From assembly GCF_003025555.1 (NCBI RefSeq), contig NZ_PYMH01000006.1:186001-250000 (forward strand): 64,000 nucleotides of DNA, in the 5' to 3' direction. Below, in pieces: positions 9,815 through 21,722 of the stretch. Position 1 is the first letter of the stretch, and each line of letters opens with the position of its first letter. Source of the stretch: Photobacterium lutimaris. Its GTDB lineage: Bacteria > Pseudomonadota > Gammaproteobacteria > Enterobacterales > Vibrionaceae. The notes under the pieces were generated by a model that had not been told where the DNA came from, did not search any database, and was given only the letters and a program-made list of their open reading frames with translations. The position numbers were made by a program, and so were the translations under genes.

Positions 9815-10936
9815 TTAATGCATGCTTATGGCGACAGTTGGATCGGTATAATGCAAGTTAAAACTGTCGGCGACTTCTTTACACGTTATTTTACCGTATA
9901 TCACATTCATTCCTGCAAGGAATCCGGGATCATCCAATAACGCTTTTTTGTAACCGAGGTTCGCGAGCTTTATTACATAGGGCAGGGTGGCGTTATTCAG
10001 GGAAAAAGCAGACGTTCTTGCGACTGCACCCGGCATATTGGCCACGCAATAATGCACGACACCGTCGACGATATAGGTGGGGTCAGCATGGGTGGTCGGG
10101 TGGGAGGTTTCAAAGCACCCTCCTTGGTCAATAGCGACATCAACCAACGCTGAACCTGTCTTCATATGCTTGACGTGATCGGCTGTGATCAGCTTGGGGG
10201 CTGCGGCCCCGGGGATCAGCACGGCACCAATGATAACGTCGGCTTCCGGCACCAGCCGGTCGATGATCTCGGTGGTTGAGTAGATGACTTTCACGGCTCC
10301 TTTGAATTCACGATCTAGTGCCCTTAGGGTGTCGAGATTGCGGTCTAGCAGGGTGACATTGGCTCGCATTCCCACCGCTATACGTGCGGCATTGGAGCCG
10401 ACGACCCCACCACCTAAAATCAGCACATTGGCTGGTTCGACACCGGGAACGCCACTGAGTAGCAACCCGCGGCCACCGTTAGAATTCTCTAGTGTTTGGG
10501 CTCCTGCTTGGATAGACATTCTGCCCGCCACCTCAGACATGGGGGCAAGGAGCGGTAATTTGCCTGAGGAATCGGTGACGGTTTCGTAAGCAATACAGAT
10601 GGCTTTGCTGTCAATCAGGTCTTTTGTTTGCGGAAAATCTGGTGCAAGATGGAGATACGTGAATAAAATCTGCCCTTTATTCAGCATGGCTCTTTCTTCT
10701 GCTTGAGGCTCTTTTACTTTGACAATCATCTCTGATCTGGTAAAAACTTCTTTAGCGTTAGAAATAATTGTAGCGCCAGCGCTTACATAGTCTTCGTCTG
10801 ACAGCCCGATTCCGACACCGGCTTGGGTTTCGACCAAGACTTGATGGCCGAGTGATGTGAGCTCACGGACACTGCTGGTGACTAGACCAACACGGTATTC
10901 GTGATTTTTGATTTCTTTGGGAACTCCAATAATCAT
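9815..10936 (-). CDS. ald: Alanine dehydrogenase
   Basis: From the ATG at 10936 (GGGAGGAG 6 bases upstream) the protein is 373 residues, close to the family norm of about 371. It begins MIIGVPKEIKNHEYRV and carries the substrate loop with the catalytic His in YLHLAPD, plus the NAD-binding GGGVVGSNAA. It converts L-alanine to pyruvate and ammonia with NAD+ reduction in the cytoplasm. It is transcribed away from lrp across a 156-base spacer. This divergent pairing is common in Vibrionaceae and suggests Lrp control of ald. It is inserted between trxB and lrp compared with E. coli. Confidence 0.95.
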   Translation of the reverse strand: MIIGVPKEIKNHEYRVGLVTSSVRELTSLGHQVLVETQAGVGIGLSDEDYVSAGATIISNAKEVFTRSEMIVKVKEPQAEERAMLNKGQILFTYLHLAPDFPQTKDLIDSKAICIAYETVTDSSGKLPLLAPMSEVAGRMSIQAGAQTLENSNGGRGLLLSGVPGVEPANVLILGGGVVGSNAARIAVGMRANVTLLDRNLDTLRALDREFKGAVKVIYSTTEIIDRLVPEADVIIGAVLIPGAAAPKLITADHVKHMKTGSALVDVAIDQGGCFETSHPTTHADPTYIVDGVVHYCVANMPGAVARTSAFSLNNATLPYVIKLANLGYKKALLDDPGFLAGMNVIYGKITCKEVADSFNLHYTDPTVAISMH

Positions 10937-11010
10937 GCTGCTCCTCCCTTGGCATCCAGAATGATTGGCTATTGACAAGGATGTAAATGCAGATCTAATG
11001 GCAGTATAGT

Positions 11011-11039
11011 TTGACTAACAGAGTATTTGATTCTAAAAA
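11011..11039 (+). promoter_or_regulatory. Candidate lrp promoter
   Basis: TTGACT and TAAAAA are 17 bases apart in the ald-lrp spacer. The -35 matches 5 of 6 consensus bases and the -10 matches 4 of 6. This is a consensus match only. Confidence 0.35.
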
Positions 11040-11092
11040 ATAGAAAGATGTAGTATATTTTTTTGCAAGGAAGTAAGAAGGTGGAATAAAAA

Positions 11093-11587
11093 ATGGTAGA
11101 TACCAAGAAAAAACCATCCAAGGAATTGGATCGTATTGACCGTAACATTTTGAATGAACTTCAAAAAGATGGTCGCATTTCAAATGTTGAGTTATCCAAG
11201 CGTGTAGGCTTGTCTCCAACACCATGTCTTGAGCGTGTACGTCGTCTAGAACGTCAGGGCTACATCAGTGGCTATACCGCGCTTCTTAACCCGCAGTATC
11301 TTGATGCCTCCCTATTGGTTTTCGTTGAAATTACGTTAAACCGTGGTGCACCTGATGTGTTCGAACAATTCAACAAGTCAGTGCAAGAGCTAGAAGATAT
11401 TCAAGAATGTCACTTGGTCTCAGGTGATTTCGACTACTTGTTGAAGACCCGCGTATCTGATATGTCTGCGTACCGTAAGTTGCTGGGTGAAACCCTGCTA
11501 CGCCTTCCTGGGGTTAACGACACCCGTACCTACGTGGTGATGGAAGAAGTGAAGCAGACCAACAACCTTGTGATCAAAACACGTTAA
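11093..11587 (+). CDS. lrp: Leucine-responsive regulatory protein Lrp
   Basis: The 164-residue protein has an N-terminal winged helix-turn-helix (about 12-60; KDGRISNVELSKRVGLSPTP) and a C-terminal RAM/AsnC ligand-binding domain. It is nearly identical in plan to E. coli Lrp (164 residues), a global regulator of amino-acid metabolism that senses leucine or alanine. The ATG is preceded by AAGGTGG. It is divergent from ald and upstream of ftsK, as in other gammaproteobacteria. A terminator follows. Confidence 0.96.
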   Translation: MVDTKKKPSKELDRIDRNILNELQKDGRISNVELSKRVGLSPTPCLERVRRLERQGYISGYTALLNPQYLDASLLVFVEITLNRGAPDVFEQFNKSVQELEDIQECHLVSGDFDYLLKTRVSDMSAYRKLLGETLLRLPGVNDTRTYVVMEEVKQTNNLVIKTR

Positions 11588-11988
11588 GCTTCACAGTTGA
11601 AAGAGCTATATCCAAGCACTTTGGGTATATCAATCAAGCGGCGTTCAGCCGCTTGATTTGTTTCTGGGCTAATACAACCCTAGATAAAGTGCAATGGTTA
11701 GTTATTGCTAACTCAAGGTGCTTGTATTTTCAGCACTTTCTGTAAAAACTTCGCTATCCCTTCCTATATTCACCTATTCAAAATGGCAAAATTGGACGCT
11801 ATTTAGTATAAGATATGCGTTAGGCCAAAAGGCGCTATTTTTACTGGCACCTGACACGCTACCAGCTATTGGCATAATAATAACACCGGGTTGGAACATC
11901 CTTGTTCTAGCCGTTAAAAAGATTCAACGTATCTGCCCAAGGCAGAATGGGTTGGGCATCAAGCAATTTGTTACATCGGAGTGTTTTT
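11588..11988. other. lrp-ftsK intergenic region
   Basis: These 401 bases hold the lrp terminator and the presumed ftsK promoter region. A TATAAT-like stretch (CATAATAATAA) lies near 11873-11884. No LexA box (CTGT-N8-ACAG) of the kind found upstream of E. coli ftsK was seen. No gene is apparent. Confidence 0.6.
11632..11665 (+). terminator. Intrinsic terminator after lrp
   Basis: The stem AATCAAGCGGC / GCCGCTTGATT with a 5-base loop is followed by TGTTTC. Confidence 0.75.
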
Positions 11989-14900
11989 TTGAGGAAAGTA
12001 AAGGGCAAGAAGCAGCCTAAAATGCGTCTTTCCGGGGGACAGCGCTTACTGGAAAGCTTTCTTATCATCGGCATCCTGTCGGCGATTTTCATCATGGTTG
12101 CGCTGTTAAGTTTTGATCCTGCCGATCCCTCTTGGTCCCAAACGGCTTGGGAAGGGCCGGTGCAAAACAAAGCTGGGGCTTTTGGCGCTCTGGTTGCCGA
12201 CACCTTGCTGTTTGCATTTGGTTCGCTTGCCTACCCACTTCCTGCGGTGATCATTCTCGCGGCTTGGGTATTGTTCCGCAGGCGCCAGCAGCCTCTTAAG
12301 CTGGATTACATGATTTATGGTACTCGCTTGCTTGGCCTATTGTGTATCTTTGTTGCCAGTTGCGGGCTTGCTGATCTTAACTTCGATGATATCTGGTATT
12401 TCTCCTCCGGCGGCGTGATTGGCGATGTCGTGTCGAATATGGCGCTGCCAATGTTCAATTTGTTGGGTGCCACACTGGTCCTGATGTTTGCCTGGGCGGT
12501 GGGCTTTACCCTGTTTACCGGCATTTCTTGGTTGACTATTGTCGATACCATTGGTGAGACGGTACTTGGCGCTATGGCATGGCTGCTTAACAAGGTACGT
12601 TCTGATAAATCAGAGACACTGACTCCTTTTGCTGCCGATATCCCGGATGAACACCAGACTGAGTTCGGCCGCCAACTTGCGATGAAACAAACGGAGTCAG
12701 AACCTGATGCTGACGATGTTTTGCTGGCTTCAAGTAGCAGTACAACGCCGCCCCAGGTTGAGGATCGGCATCGCTTTGCCCGTCAGGAGCCCAGCTTTGA
12801 CCCGTTGGCACAGCGTGACCCTTTACTGGACGGCACTCAGCATGTCGCCACCCAGCAAGCCGATCCGCTGTTGAATACTAGCGAACCGAAAATTGTGATG
12901 CCTGAGCGTCACCGTCAGGCCCAAGCCCAGTCTCACGCCCAGGCTAACAGTGCGATTGCCACAGCAGCGACGGCAAGCGTGGTCGCAACCGGTGCTGAGG
13001 CGAACACAGGAACTGCAGTCGAAGAGGTGATGGCCGAAGCGCCAGTCGTTCAAGAGCCAACAGCAGAAGCGGTGAATGTAGCGACACCCGTTCAAGCCCA
13101 GCCGTTATATAGCGAGCCAGCTGCTCAGGCTGAACCGTTACAGTCCGCCGCTTTGAATGAAGATGAGGTTGTTGAGGTTAATTCGACCCAGCAAGCCAAA
13201 GGGATGTCGATCGCCGAACTTGAAAGACAGCTGGCTATCGATGAGAACTTCACCGTATATGTCGATGAAGGCAAGTTAACGCCGCAAGACAACGCTGTTG
13301 CGTCAAGCTCGGTTTCTTCCGTTGGGATCAATGCAGAGCAGACAGCGCCTGAACGAGAGCCTGCGCCAGCTCCTGCTTTTGAGCCAGTGACAAATTCGGC
13401 GGTTGAAGCTGCGGCAGTAACGTCGCTGGTAGAGCCTGCCCTTTCTGTGGGTATGCCGTTTAATGATGATGAGTTCATTCCGGCAGCGGCAGAAGAGAAT
13501 TCATCATCGGTTCACCTTGAGCCTGTTACAACAGAGCCTCATGTTGTTCAAGCTGGCGTATATGAGCCAGCTCAACAAGAGGAGACTGCGGTGGTTGAAC
13601 ATAGCCAAGAAGTACTGGCTAATAGCGCTGTGCCAAACGATATCGAGTTAGTGCATGATATCGAAATTGGTGTTCAGGATGGTATGTCAGAGCTAGAGCG
13701 GGCGGAGCGTGAAATTGCCCCTGTCGATAGCGATGATCAAACCGGAAACAGCACTGGGGAAGGTTTGAATGATGAAGAAGCGTTCCTCAAGAAGATCCGT
13801 GATGCCCAGAAAGCCCAAGCGCAAGCGGCAGGCTTGGACAACCCGTTCTTGATGAAACGCGAAGCGGATTTGCCCAAACCGACGTCGCCGATGCCGACCA
13901 TTGATCTGTTGGCTCCGCCGAAACAAAACGTACAGTCGACAACCGAGGAAGAGCTCAAGCAGACCGCAATGCTGGTTGAATCGAAATTGGCTGATTATAA
14001 GATCAAAGCCAAGGTGGTTGGGGTATACCCTGGCCCTGTGATCACCCGCTATGAACTTGATCTCGCACCGGGTGTGAAAGTCAGCCGTATTTCCGGTTTG
14101 GCCAAAGACTTGGCGCGCGCCTTGTCAGCATCTGCGGTACGTGTGGTTGAAGTGATCCCGGGTAAGCCGTATATCGGCCTCGAATTGCCGAATGTGAACC
14201 GAGAAACGGTGTATATGTCAGAGGTTGTCGCCAGTGATAACTTCCAACACAAGAAAGGCGCGTTGCCGATTGTACTGGGGTACGACATTGCTGGTGAAGC
14301 CGTGGTAGCCGATCTGTGTAAGATGCCACACTTGCTGGTTGCCGGTACCACAGGTTCGGGTAAGTCGGTTGGGGTGAACGTGATGATTGTCAGCTTGCTG
14401 TATAAGTGCAAGCCGGAAGATTGTCGCTTTATTATGATTGACCCGAAAATGCTGGAACTGTCGATTTACGAAGGGATTCCGCACCTGTTGACCGAAGTGG
14501 TTACAGACATGAAAGATGCCGGCAATGCCTTGCGCTGGTGTGTTGGTGAGATGGAACGCCGTTACAAGTTGATGGCGGCCTGTGGTGTGCGTAACCTGGC
14601 TGGCTTCAATGCCAAGCTGGAAGAAGCCGCTGCCGCTGGGCATCCCATCCATGATCCGCTTTGGAAGCCGGGCGATAGCATGGACGAGTATCCGCCGCTG
14701 TTGGATAAAATGCCGAGCATTGTTGTCATCGTCGATGAATTTGCCGACCTGATGATGGTGGTCGGTAAGAAGGTCGAAGAATTGATTGCCCGACTGGCTC
14801 AGAAAGCGCGTGCGGCAGGGATCCACTTGGTACTGGCGACGCAGCGTCCGTCGGTCGACGTGATAACCGGTCTTATCAAGGCCAATATCCCGAGCCGTAT

Positions 14901-15381
14901 GGCCTTTACCGTATCGACCAAGACGGACTCGCGGACAATTCTCGACCAAGGTGGCGCAGAGTCGTTGCTGGGTATGGGTGATATGCTGTACTTGCCAGCA
15001 GGGAGTAACCATCCCGTCCGTGTTCACGGTGCGTTTGCTTCGGATGAAGACGTTCATAACGTGGTGAATGACTGGAAAGCCCGCGGTAAGCCACAGTATA
15101 TCGAGGGGATCTTGGAAGCTGATCAAGGAAGTGAGGGCCTATTACCGGGAGAGACTCCGGTAGCTGGAGAAGATGATCTTGACCAGTTATTTGATGAAGT
15201 GGCTGCATTTGTTTCCGAATCGCGCCGCGGTTCAGTTTCCGGTGTCCAGCGCCGGTTTAAGATTGGCTACAATCGTGCAGCCCGAATTGTTGAGCAACTT
15301 GAGGCCCATGGCATCGTCAGTGCACCAGGCCATAACGGTAACCGTGAGGTCTTGGCTCCGCCGCCTCCACCCCGTGACTAG
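11989..15381 (+). CDS. ftsK: DNA translocase FtsK
   Basis: From the TTG at 11989 the product is 1130 residues. The frame is open to an ATG at 11947, but CGGAG lies 8 bases before the TTG, and the protein then begins with a basic stretch before LSGGQRLLE as in relatives. It has four N-terminal membrane helices (about 20-200), a long Ala/Glu/Gln/Pro-rich linker (about 220-640), and the alpha-beta motor with Walker A GTTGSGKS near 786-793 and Walker [13 protein letters not shown] near 915. A C-terminal gamma winged helix (about 1055-1125) reads KOPS-type polar sequences. FtsK anchors at the septum and pumps chromosome dimers to dif during division. Confidence 0.95.
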   Translation: MRKVKGKKQPKMRLSGGQRLLESFLIIGILSAIFIMVALLSFDPADPSWSQTAWEGPVQNKAGAFGALVADTLLFAFGSLAYPLPAVIILAAWVLFRRRQQPLKLDYMIYGTRLLGLLCIFVASCGLADLNFDDIWYFSSGGVIGDVVSNMALPMFNLLGATLVLMFAWAVGFTLFTGISWLTIVDTIGETVLGAMAWLLNKVRSDKSETLTPFAADIPDEHQTEFGRQLAMKQTESEPDADDVLLASSSSTTPPQVEDRHRFARQEPSFDPLAQRDPLLDGTQHVATQQADPLLNTSEPKIVMPERHRQAQAQSHAQANSAIATAATASVVATGAEANTGTAVEEVMAEAPVVQEPTAEAVNVATPVQAQPLYSEPAAQAEPLQSAALNEDEVVEVNSTQQAKGMSIAELERQLAIDENFTVYVDEGKLTPQDNAVASSSVSSVGINAEQTAPEREPAPAPAFEPVTNSAVEAAAVTSLVEPALSVGMPFNDDEFIPAAAEENSSSVHLEPVTTEPHVVQAGVYEPAQQEETAVVEHSQEVLANSAVPNDIELVHDIEIGVQDGMSELERAEREIAPVDSDDQTGNSTGEGLNDEEAFLKKIRDAQKAQAQAAGLDNPFLMKREADLPKPTSPMPTIDLLAPPKQNVQSTTEEELKQTAMLVESKLADYKIKAKVVGVYPGPVITRYELDLAPGVKVSRISGLAKDLARALSASAVRVVEVIPGKPYIGLELPNVNRETVYMSEVVASDNFQHKKGALPIVLGYDIAGEAVVADLCKMPHLLVAGTTGSGKSVGVNVMIVSLLYKCKPEDCRFIMIDPKMLELSIYEGIPHLLTEVVTDMKDAGNALRWCVGEMERRYKLMAACGVRNLAGFNAKLEEAAAAGHPIHDPLWKPGDSMDEYPPLLDKMPSIVVIVDEFADLMMVVGKKVEELIARLAQKARAAGIHLVLATQRPSVDVITGLIKANIPSRMAFTVSTKTDSRTILDQGGAESLLGMGDMLYLPAGSNHPVRVHGAFASDEDVHNVVNDWKARGKPQYIEGILEADQGSEGLLPGETPVAGEDDLDQLFDEVAAFVSESRRGSVSGVQRRFKIGYNRAARIVEQLEAHGIVSAPGHNGNREVLAPPPPPRD

Positions 15382-15415
15382 CTGTTGATAAAACACAAGA
15401 CATCCCGTCATTACC

Positions 15416-15443
15416 ATGCCTGCTACGATCAAATAGCAGGCAT
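15416..15443 (+). other. Hairpin between ftsK and lolA
   Basis: ATGCCTGCTA and TAGCAGGCAT form a 10-bp perfect stem with an 8-base loop, 19 bases before the lolA ATG. It has no T-run, so it is more likely an mRNA processing or translation element than a terminator. Confidence 0.4.
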
Positions 15444-15461
15444 CAGAAAAGGTTTAACAGA

Positions 15462-16079
15462 ATGATTAAAAAAGTGCTTTTGAGTATGTTGGTCGCCAGC
15501 CCCTTGTTGCTGGCCGGTCAGGCAATGGCGAATCCGCAGCAGGAATTGAGTACTCGTCTAGGTAAAGTGAATGCATTTAGTGCTGACTTTACCCAGACCG
15601 TCGTGAGCCCGGAGGGTAGCCTGCTGGTGGAAGGTACCGGTGATGTATCCATCAAACGACCAAACCTATTCCGTTGGAACACAGAAACGCCAGATGAGAA
15701 TATCTTGATCTCTGACGGTAAGACATTGTGGTACTACAGCCCGTTCATCGAGCAAGTGACAGCAATGTGGCTTAATGACGCAACGGATCAAACACCATTT
15801 GTATTGCTAACCCGCAATAGCGCTTCGGATTGGGCGAATTACAATGTGTCACAAACGGCTGATACCTTTACCCTGACCCCAAAAAGCGGTGCGTCCTCGA
15901 TGGGGCAGTTTGTTGTGACCGTGGCCCTGTCGGGTGAGGTGCGTAGTTTCTCTGTCGTTGAACAAGATGGCCAGCGCAGTAACTTCAAACTGACCAAGTT
16001 CCAGAAGAAAACGCCAGCCTCGAGCCAGTTCACCTTTACCCCGCCGCAAGGGGTTGAGCTGGATGACCAGCGCAATTAA
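15462..16079 (+). CDS. lolA: Outer-membrane lipoprotein carrier protein LolA
   Basis: The 205-residue precursor has a Sec signal peptide ending in GQAMA before NPQQE (cleavage near residue 23). The mature part has the LolA/LolB half-barrel features: FSADFTQ, a conserved RPNLFRW and the hydrophobic lid region. LolA takes lipoproteins from LolCDE across the periplasm to LolB. It lies between ftsK and rarA as in E. coli. A terminator follows, so rarA may use its own promoter or readthrough. Confidence 0.96.
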   Translation: MIKKVLLSMLVASPLLLAGQAMANPQQELSTRLGKVNAFSADFTQTVVSPEGSLLVEGTGDVSIKRPNLFRWNTETPDENILISDGKTLWYYSPFIEQVTAMWLNDATDQTPFVLLTRNSASDWANYNVSQTADTFTLTPKSGASSMGQFVVTVALSGEVRSFSVVEQDGQRSNFKLTKFQKKTPASSQFTFTPPQGVELDDQRN

Positions 16080-16139
16080 GCGAACGCGAATAGACTAGGT
16101 TATACACCTAGACGATAGCAAACAGTGAACCAGATTGAC

Positions 16140-16170
16140 TTAGGTGGTACGGCAGTACCACCTAATTTTG
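16140..16170 (+). terminator. Intrinsic terminator after lolA
   Basis: The perfect 11-bp stem TTAGGTGGTAC / GTACCACCTAA with a GGCA loop is followed by TTTTG. It ends about 10 bases before the rarA ribosome-binding site. Confidence 0.75.
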
Positions 16171-16187
16171 TTTAAGGAGCGGTGATT

Positions 16188-17528
16188 TTGAGTAATTTCA
16201 GCCTGGATTTTTCGTCGGACTTTCGTCCGCTGGCAGCCAGAATGCGCCCACGAACCGTGCAGGAATACATTGGCCAGAAACATATTCTGGCTGAAGGCAA
16301 GCCCCTAAGGCGTGCGCTGGAAGCCGGGCACCTGCACTCGATGATTTTGTGGGGGCCGCCGGGGACCGGTAAAACCACACTGGCCGAGGTGGCTGCCCAT
16401 TATGCCAATGCCGAAGTTGAGCGTGTATCGGCTGTGACATCGGGTGTTAAAGATATCCGCGCGGCTATCGATAAAGCCCGCGACAACAAGATGGCTGGCC
16501 GCCGGACAATCTTGTTCGTGGATGAGGTCCATCGCTTTAATAAAAGCCAGCAGGATGCCTTCTTGCCCCATATCGAAGATGGCACCGTGACCTTCATTGG
16601 CGCAACGACTGAAAACCCGTCCTTTGAACTTAATAACGCACTGTTGTCACGCGCCCGGGTCTACAAGCTTAAGTCTCTGGAGAACGAGGATATCCTCGAC
16701 GTTATCGAGCAGGCTCTAGTCGACAAGGAGCGCGGCGTGTCGGAGAGCAATCTGATCTTTGTCGATGAAGTGAAAGAGCGCCTTGCCGAATTGGTTGGGG
16801 GCGATGCCCGCATGTCACTGAACTACCTTGAGCAGTTGATTGATATGGCGGATGAGGACGAGCAGGGCAACAAACAGATCACACTCGCGCTGTTGGCTGA
16901 AGTGGCGGGCGAGAAGATAGCCCGTTTCGATAACAAGGGCGATCTGTGGTATGACATGATTTCTGCCGTGCACAAGTCGATTCGCGGCTCTAGTCCGGAT
17001 GGCGGCTTATACTGGTTTGCCCGAATGCTGCAGGCCGGGTGCGATCCCCTTTATGTTGCCCGTCGTCTGTTAGCGATAGCCTCGGAAGATATCGGCAATG
17101 CCGACCCGCGTGCAATGCAGGTAGCAGTCTCGGCCTGGGACTGTTTTACCCGGGTGGGGGCCTATGAGGGCGAACGCGCGATTGCCCAGGCGATCGTATA
17201 CCTGGCGTGTGCGCCGAAAAGCAATGCGGTGTATACCGCCTTTAAGCAAGCCAAGTTGGATGCGGCTAATTATCCTGACTATGAAGTACCGCACCACTTG
17301 CGTAATGCACCGACCAAGTTGATGAAAGAGATGGGGTATGGTCAGGAGTACCGTTATGCCCATGATGAGCCGGGGGCTTATGCTGCAGGCGAGAGTTATT
17401 TTCCACAGGAGTTAGCTGGCACTCGCTACTATCAGCCGTCAAATCGGGGATTAGAGACCAAAATTTCTGAAAAGTTAGATTATCTTGCTTCTTTAGATGC
17501 AAAAAGCGCGTCAAAGCGCTATCAATAA
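16188..17528 (+). CDS. rarA: Replication-associated recombination protein RarA
   Basis: From the TTG at 16188 the product is 446 residues. GGAG lies 8 bases upstream, and the protein then begins MSNFSLDF like E. coli RarA; a GTG at 16182 is too close to the Shine-Dalgarno. It has the clamp-loader-like AAA+ core with Walker A GPPGTGKT near 55-62 and Walker [10 protein letters not shown] near 110. A C-terminal tetramerisation domain carries [14 protein letters not shown]. RarA (MgsA) acts at stalled forks and binds SSB and DNA ends. Confidence 0.95.
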   Translation: MSNFSLDFSSDFRPLAARMRPRTVQEYIGQKHILAEGKPLRRALEAGHLHSMILWGPPGTGKTTLAEVAAHYANAEVERVSAVTSGVKDIRAAIDKARDNKMAGRRTILFVDEVHRFNKSQQDAFLPHIEDGTVTFIGATTENPSFELNNALLSRARVYKLKSLENEDILDVIEQALVDKERGVSESNLIFVDEVKERLAELVGGDARMSLNYLEQLIDMADEDEQGNKQITLALLAEVAGEKIARFDNKGDLWYDMISAVHKSIRGSSPDGGLYWFARMLQAGCDPLYVARRLLAIASEDIGNADPRAMQVAVSAWDCFTRVGAYEGERAIAQAIVYLACAPKSNAVYTAFKQAKLDAANYPDYEVPHHLRNAPTKLMKEMGYGQEYRYAHDEPGAYAAGESYFPQELAGTRYYQPSNRGLETKISEKLDYLASLDAKSASKRYQ

Positions 17529-17558
17529 TAGGGCTTTTTGGGTATTGTTTAGGGATCC

Positions 17559-18963
<1,405 letters not shown>

Positions 18964-18995
18964 TCTGTTACGCGGACGTTCAAGTCGAACATAAC

Positions 18996-19027
18996 CAAAA
19001 ACCCAGCCAATGGCTGGGTTTTTTTAT
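18996..19027 (+). terminator. Intrinsic terminator after serS
   Basis: The stem AAACCCAGCCA / TGGCTGGGTTT is followed by a run of T. Confidence 0.9.
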
Positions 19028-19208
19028 AGCCATAGAAAAAGAGTATTGACAGAACGAGCTGCTTACAACACATAGGTTTGGTTTTTTATGCGTTAAATGT
19101 GATTAATTTGTCACTTGATGCTTGTGTCAGAATGGATATTCGATATAATCGCGTTATTGAGAAATTATGCACTTTTATTGAAAGTGTAATCATTCAGGAA
19201 GCAGTAGA

Positions 19209-20582
19209 ATGACAGATATCCTTTTAGCGCAAAACAACTACAAGACCAGCCGGAATGTGCTGATGTTCGCCATTCCCTCGATACTGGGGTTGTTCTTTTT
19301 CTTAGCACCGTTGACTGTCAACGGTGACTTTACCTTCCCGCTAGCCCTTATGGCAAAAGGCTTCAAAGCGCTGCTCGGCGAAGCTATTCTTCCGGCGGTA
19401 ACGGCGGTTATCTGTTTGTCTGCTTTTATTTCAGTATTGGCCAGTGTGGCAAAGCCTACTTTTGTGACTCAATCTCCGTTGCTAACTCGCCTGTTTGTCT
19501 TGAACCCAACGTGGTTAGTTATTCGCAGCTTAGGTGCGGTATTTACCTTGGTAGCCCTCCACCAGATCGGCCCTGAAATGCTGTGGAATGAAAATACCGG
19601 TGGGCTGGTACTGCATGATTTGCTGCCGTCGTTGTTTGTTACCTTCATCTTTGCCGGATTATTGCTGCCCCTATTGTTAAACTTCGGTCTGCTTGAGCTA
19701 TTGGGTACACTACTTAGCAAGTTCATGCGCCCGGTATTCAGACTGCCTGGTCGTGCAGCGATTGACTGTATTTCATCTTGGCTCGGTGATGGTACGGTAG
19801 GGGTTATCCTGACCAGCAAGCAGTACGAGCAGAAAAAATACACCGCCCGTGAAGCGGCAGTGGTTGCCACTATGTTCTCGCCGGTCGGTATCTCGTTTTC
19901 GCTGGTGGTGCTGACTCAGGTGGGTTTGCAGAACTATTTTGTCCCTTTCTATGCAGCCATTTGCTTGTCTGGTGTGGTGGCTGCCATGGTGATTCAGTTC
20001 TTGCCACCGCTATCATACAAGAAAGACTTGTACATTGATGGCACCGCACCAAACCGTGATGATGAGTTGGTACCGGAAGGCCAATCGGCAATGAGCTTTG
20101 GTATGGATTTGGCTCTACAGAGAGCCAGCAAGGTCAAGAGCCTTGGCTCGGTCGCCAAAGAGGGGGTTCATAACGCGCTGGATATGGTGATTGGTGTACT
20201 GCCTGTGGTTATGGCTATCGGTACCTTGGGTCTGGTTGTGGCAGAAACCACACCATTATTCTCTGTGCTTGGTGCGCCATTTGTGCCGCTGCTAGAATTA
20301 CTGAATGTGCCTGAAGCACAGGCCGCAGCACAAACAATGCTGGTGGGTTTCACCGATATGTATGTGCCGTCAATCATTGCCGCTTCGAGCATCGATGCAG
20401 CTATGACCAAGTTTGTTGTGGCCGCGCTGTCTGTTACCCAGCTGATCTTTATGTCAGAAACAGGCTCGGTGATCCTTAGCAGTAAGGTGCCAATTAACTT
20501 CTTAGAGTTGGTGGCAATCTTTGTCCTGCGTACGCTGGTAACATTGCCAATTATCGTCGCGATTGCCCATCTGATTTTCTAG
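19209..20582 (+). CDS. YjiH family inner-membrane protein with Gate (nucleoside-recognition) domains
   Basis: The 457-residue protein is very hydrophobic, with about ten predicted membrane helices. Two Gate-type segments are visible, one around SSWLGDGTVGVILTSKQYE (about 190-210) and a second around GFTDMYVPSIIA (about 380-395). This is the plan of the long YjiH family of Vibrionaceae and Shewanella, related in part to nucleoside-recognition proteins and SpmA/SpmB. No transport substrate is established for the family. It starts at ATG with AGGAAG upstream and stands alone between two terminator-like sequences. Its position in an accessory stretch next to a dicarboxylate symporter says little about its job. 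Confidence 0.75.
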   Translation: MTDILLAQNNYKTSRNVLMFAIPSILGLFFFLAPLTVNGDFTFPLALMAKGFKALLGEAILPAVTAVICLSAFISVLASVAKPTFVTQSPLLTRLFVLNPTWLVIRSLGAVFTLVALHQIGPEMLWNENTGGLVLHDLLPSLFVTFIFAGLLLPLLLNFGLLELLGTLLSKFMRPVFRLPGRAAIDCISSWLGDGTVGVILTSKQYEQKKYTAREAAVVATMFSPVGISFSLVVLTQVGLQNYFVPFYAAICLSGVVAAMVIQFLPPLSYKKDLYIDGTAPNRDDELVPEGQSAMSFGMDLALQRASKVKSLGSVAKEGVHNALDMVIGVLPVVMAIGTLGLVVAETTPLFSVLGAPFVPLLELLNVPEAQAAAQTMLVGFTDMYVPSIIAASSIDAAMTKFVVAALSVTQLIFMSETGSVILSSKVPINFLELVAIFVLRTLVTLPIIVAIAHLIF

Positions 20583-20618
20583 TCAATTTATAACTTTACC
20601 TACTGCTCCTACCTTTCA

Positions 20619-20644
20619 ATTGCCCGGTCTCAGTACCGGGCAAT
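20619..20644. terminator. Convergent hairpin between the YjiH-family gene and the following minus-strand gene
   Basis: ATTGCCCGGT / ACCGGGCAAT is a 10-bp stem overlapping the stop of the minus-strand gene. The T-tract is poor on both sides, so this is a weak terminator call. Confidence 0.4.
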
Positions 20645-21481
20645 CATTTGAACCACCTTATTCTCTTCTCTTACTGCCAGCTCTGGCAGCTTAATCGATA
20701 GTTCATGACCGATATGGGCCAGTACCAAATCGAACAGGTGAAACAAGGTATCTGAGGCCTCCAACGAAAACTGATAAAGCTCATGCTTGACCCGCTCTTT
20801 ATCATGGCGATTCAAGTCAATATTTTCGTATTGGCAAAATAGCTTATCAATAATGAGTGGGGGCACAGCAGGATCGTCAGGTAGGTGAAGCTGCGCCATT
20901 CTGCGTTTTAGGATTTGGCCATGAAGCCCCAACTCCCTTGCCATCACATCACTACCCATCTTGTAGTTCTCTATTGCGTAACGAAAACGGCTAAGACTGT
21001 CGATGGCATTGAGCATCAAAGGCCAAGTACCTTGATAGTCTTTAAATATGGCTTCCTTTTCAGAGTCGATAAGGCTCTGGGTTAAGGTATCGTCAATGAG
21101 GTACAACACATGACGAATCGCTTTTCCGTGGGTGGATTGATTACGCTGAACGGAATATTTGGGCCACTCATTCAAAATAGTATCGAGCTGTTTATTGAGA
21201 ATGCGATACATCGGTTTATTGGTGGTTTCCGCTTGGTTGATCAGGCTCTGGGTCAAGGTCTTGATAGCAATGGACTCACTCAGGTTTTGAGTGATTAGTG
21301 GTGTACTTTTCAATGCCTGATGGGATTGGCGGCGATGGAAGCGCAGCAGGTGGATTAACTGACGTAGGCCGATGATTTGGTTGAAGCGGCTTTGCAAAAT
21401 ATCCCGCTGTTGTCGGGAGCGGATAGTGATAACGCCAAGCGCTATGCCAATAAGACAGAGGGTAAGAATAAAATAAAGCAT
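20630..21481 (-). CDS. Unrecognised membrane-anchored protein, possible NIT-like helical domain
   Basis: The 283-residue product has one N-terminal membrane segment (about 2-20) followed by a basic RSRQQR stretch, so most of the protein is probably a soluble helical domain held at the inner membrane. GGGAG before the ATG supports expression. I do not recognise the family. The segment LIHLLRFHRRQSHQAL (about 43-58) and a later WPLMLNAIDSLSRFR (about 154-168) have a faint likeness to the two helical motifs of NIT (nitrate/nitrite-sensing) domains. The key ERG-type residues are not conserved, and no output domain follows. It is preceded by the symporter gene on the same strand, with a terminator between. 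Confidence 0.6.
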   Translation of the reverse strand: MLYFILTLCLIGIALGVITIRSRQQRDILQSRFNQIIGLRQLIHLLRFHRRQSHQALKSTPLITQNLSESIAIKTLTQSLINQAETTNKPMYRILNKQLDTILNEWPKYSVQRNQSTHGKAIRHVLYLIDDTLTQSLIDSEKEAIFKDYQGTWPLMLNAIDSLSRFRYAIENYKMGSDVMARELGLHGQILKRRMAQLHLPDDPAVPPLIIDKLFCQYENIDLNRHDKERVKHELYQFSLEASDTLFHLFDLVLAHIGHELSIKLPELAVREENKVVQMIARY

Positions 21482-21658
21482 GCAGTCTCCCTTCCAATCG
21501 CATAAGTCTGATTATGATAAGTAACATTGCAAGCATTATTCCATCGTGGAGCAGATGGTGGAAATATTTAACCTTTATTATTCAGGTGGTTACGTGTTGT
21601 TGTTGATTAGACCGTTATGGCGAGTGTGAAAATGGTGCAGGTGTGATTCGAAGTGGTG

Positions 21659-21687
21659 CAAAAAAGGCTCCCGAAGGGAGCCTTTGA
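21659..21687 (-). terminator. Intrinsic terminator after the dicarboxylate/amino-acid symporter gene
   Basis: On the minus strand, AAAGGCTCCC-TTC-GGGAGCCTTT is followed by TTT. It is a strong terminator. Confidence 0.9.
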
Positions 21688-21722
21688 ATTAGGGGGAGAG
21701 CGATCTCATTGTCATTGCGTGA

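Noticed and set aside
14218..15126. Minus-strand 302-codon frame
   Set aside because: It lies wholly within the conserved FtsK motor and has no recognisable domain or ribosome-binding site.
19098..19116. CRP-like TGTGATTAATTTGTCAC before the YjiH-family gene
   Set aside because: The two half-sites are 8 bases apart instead of 6.
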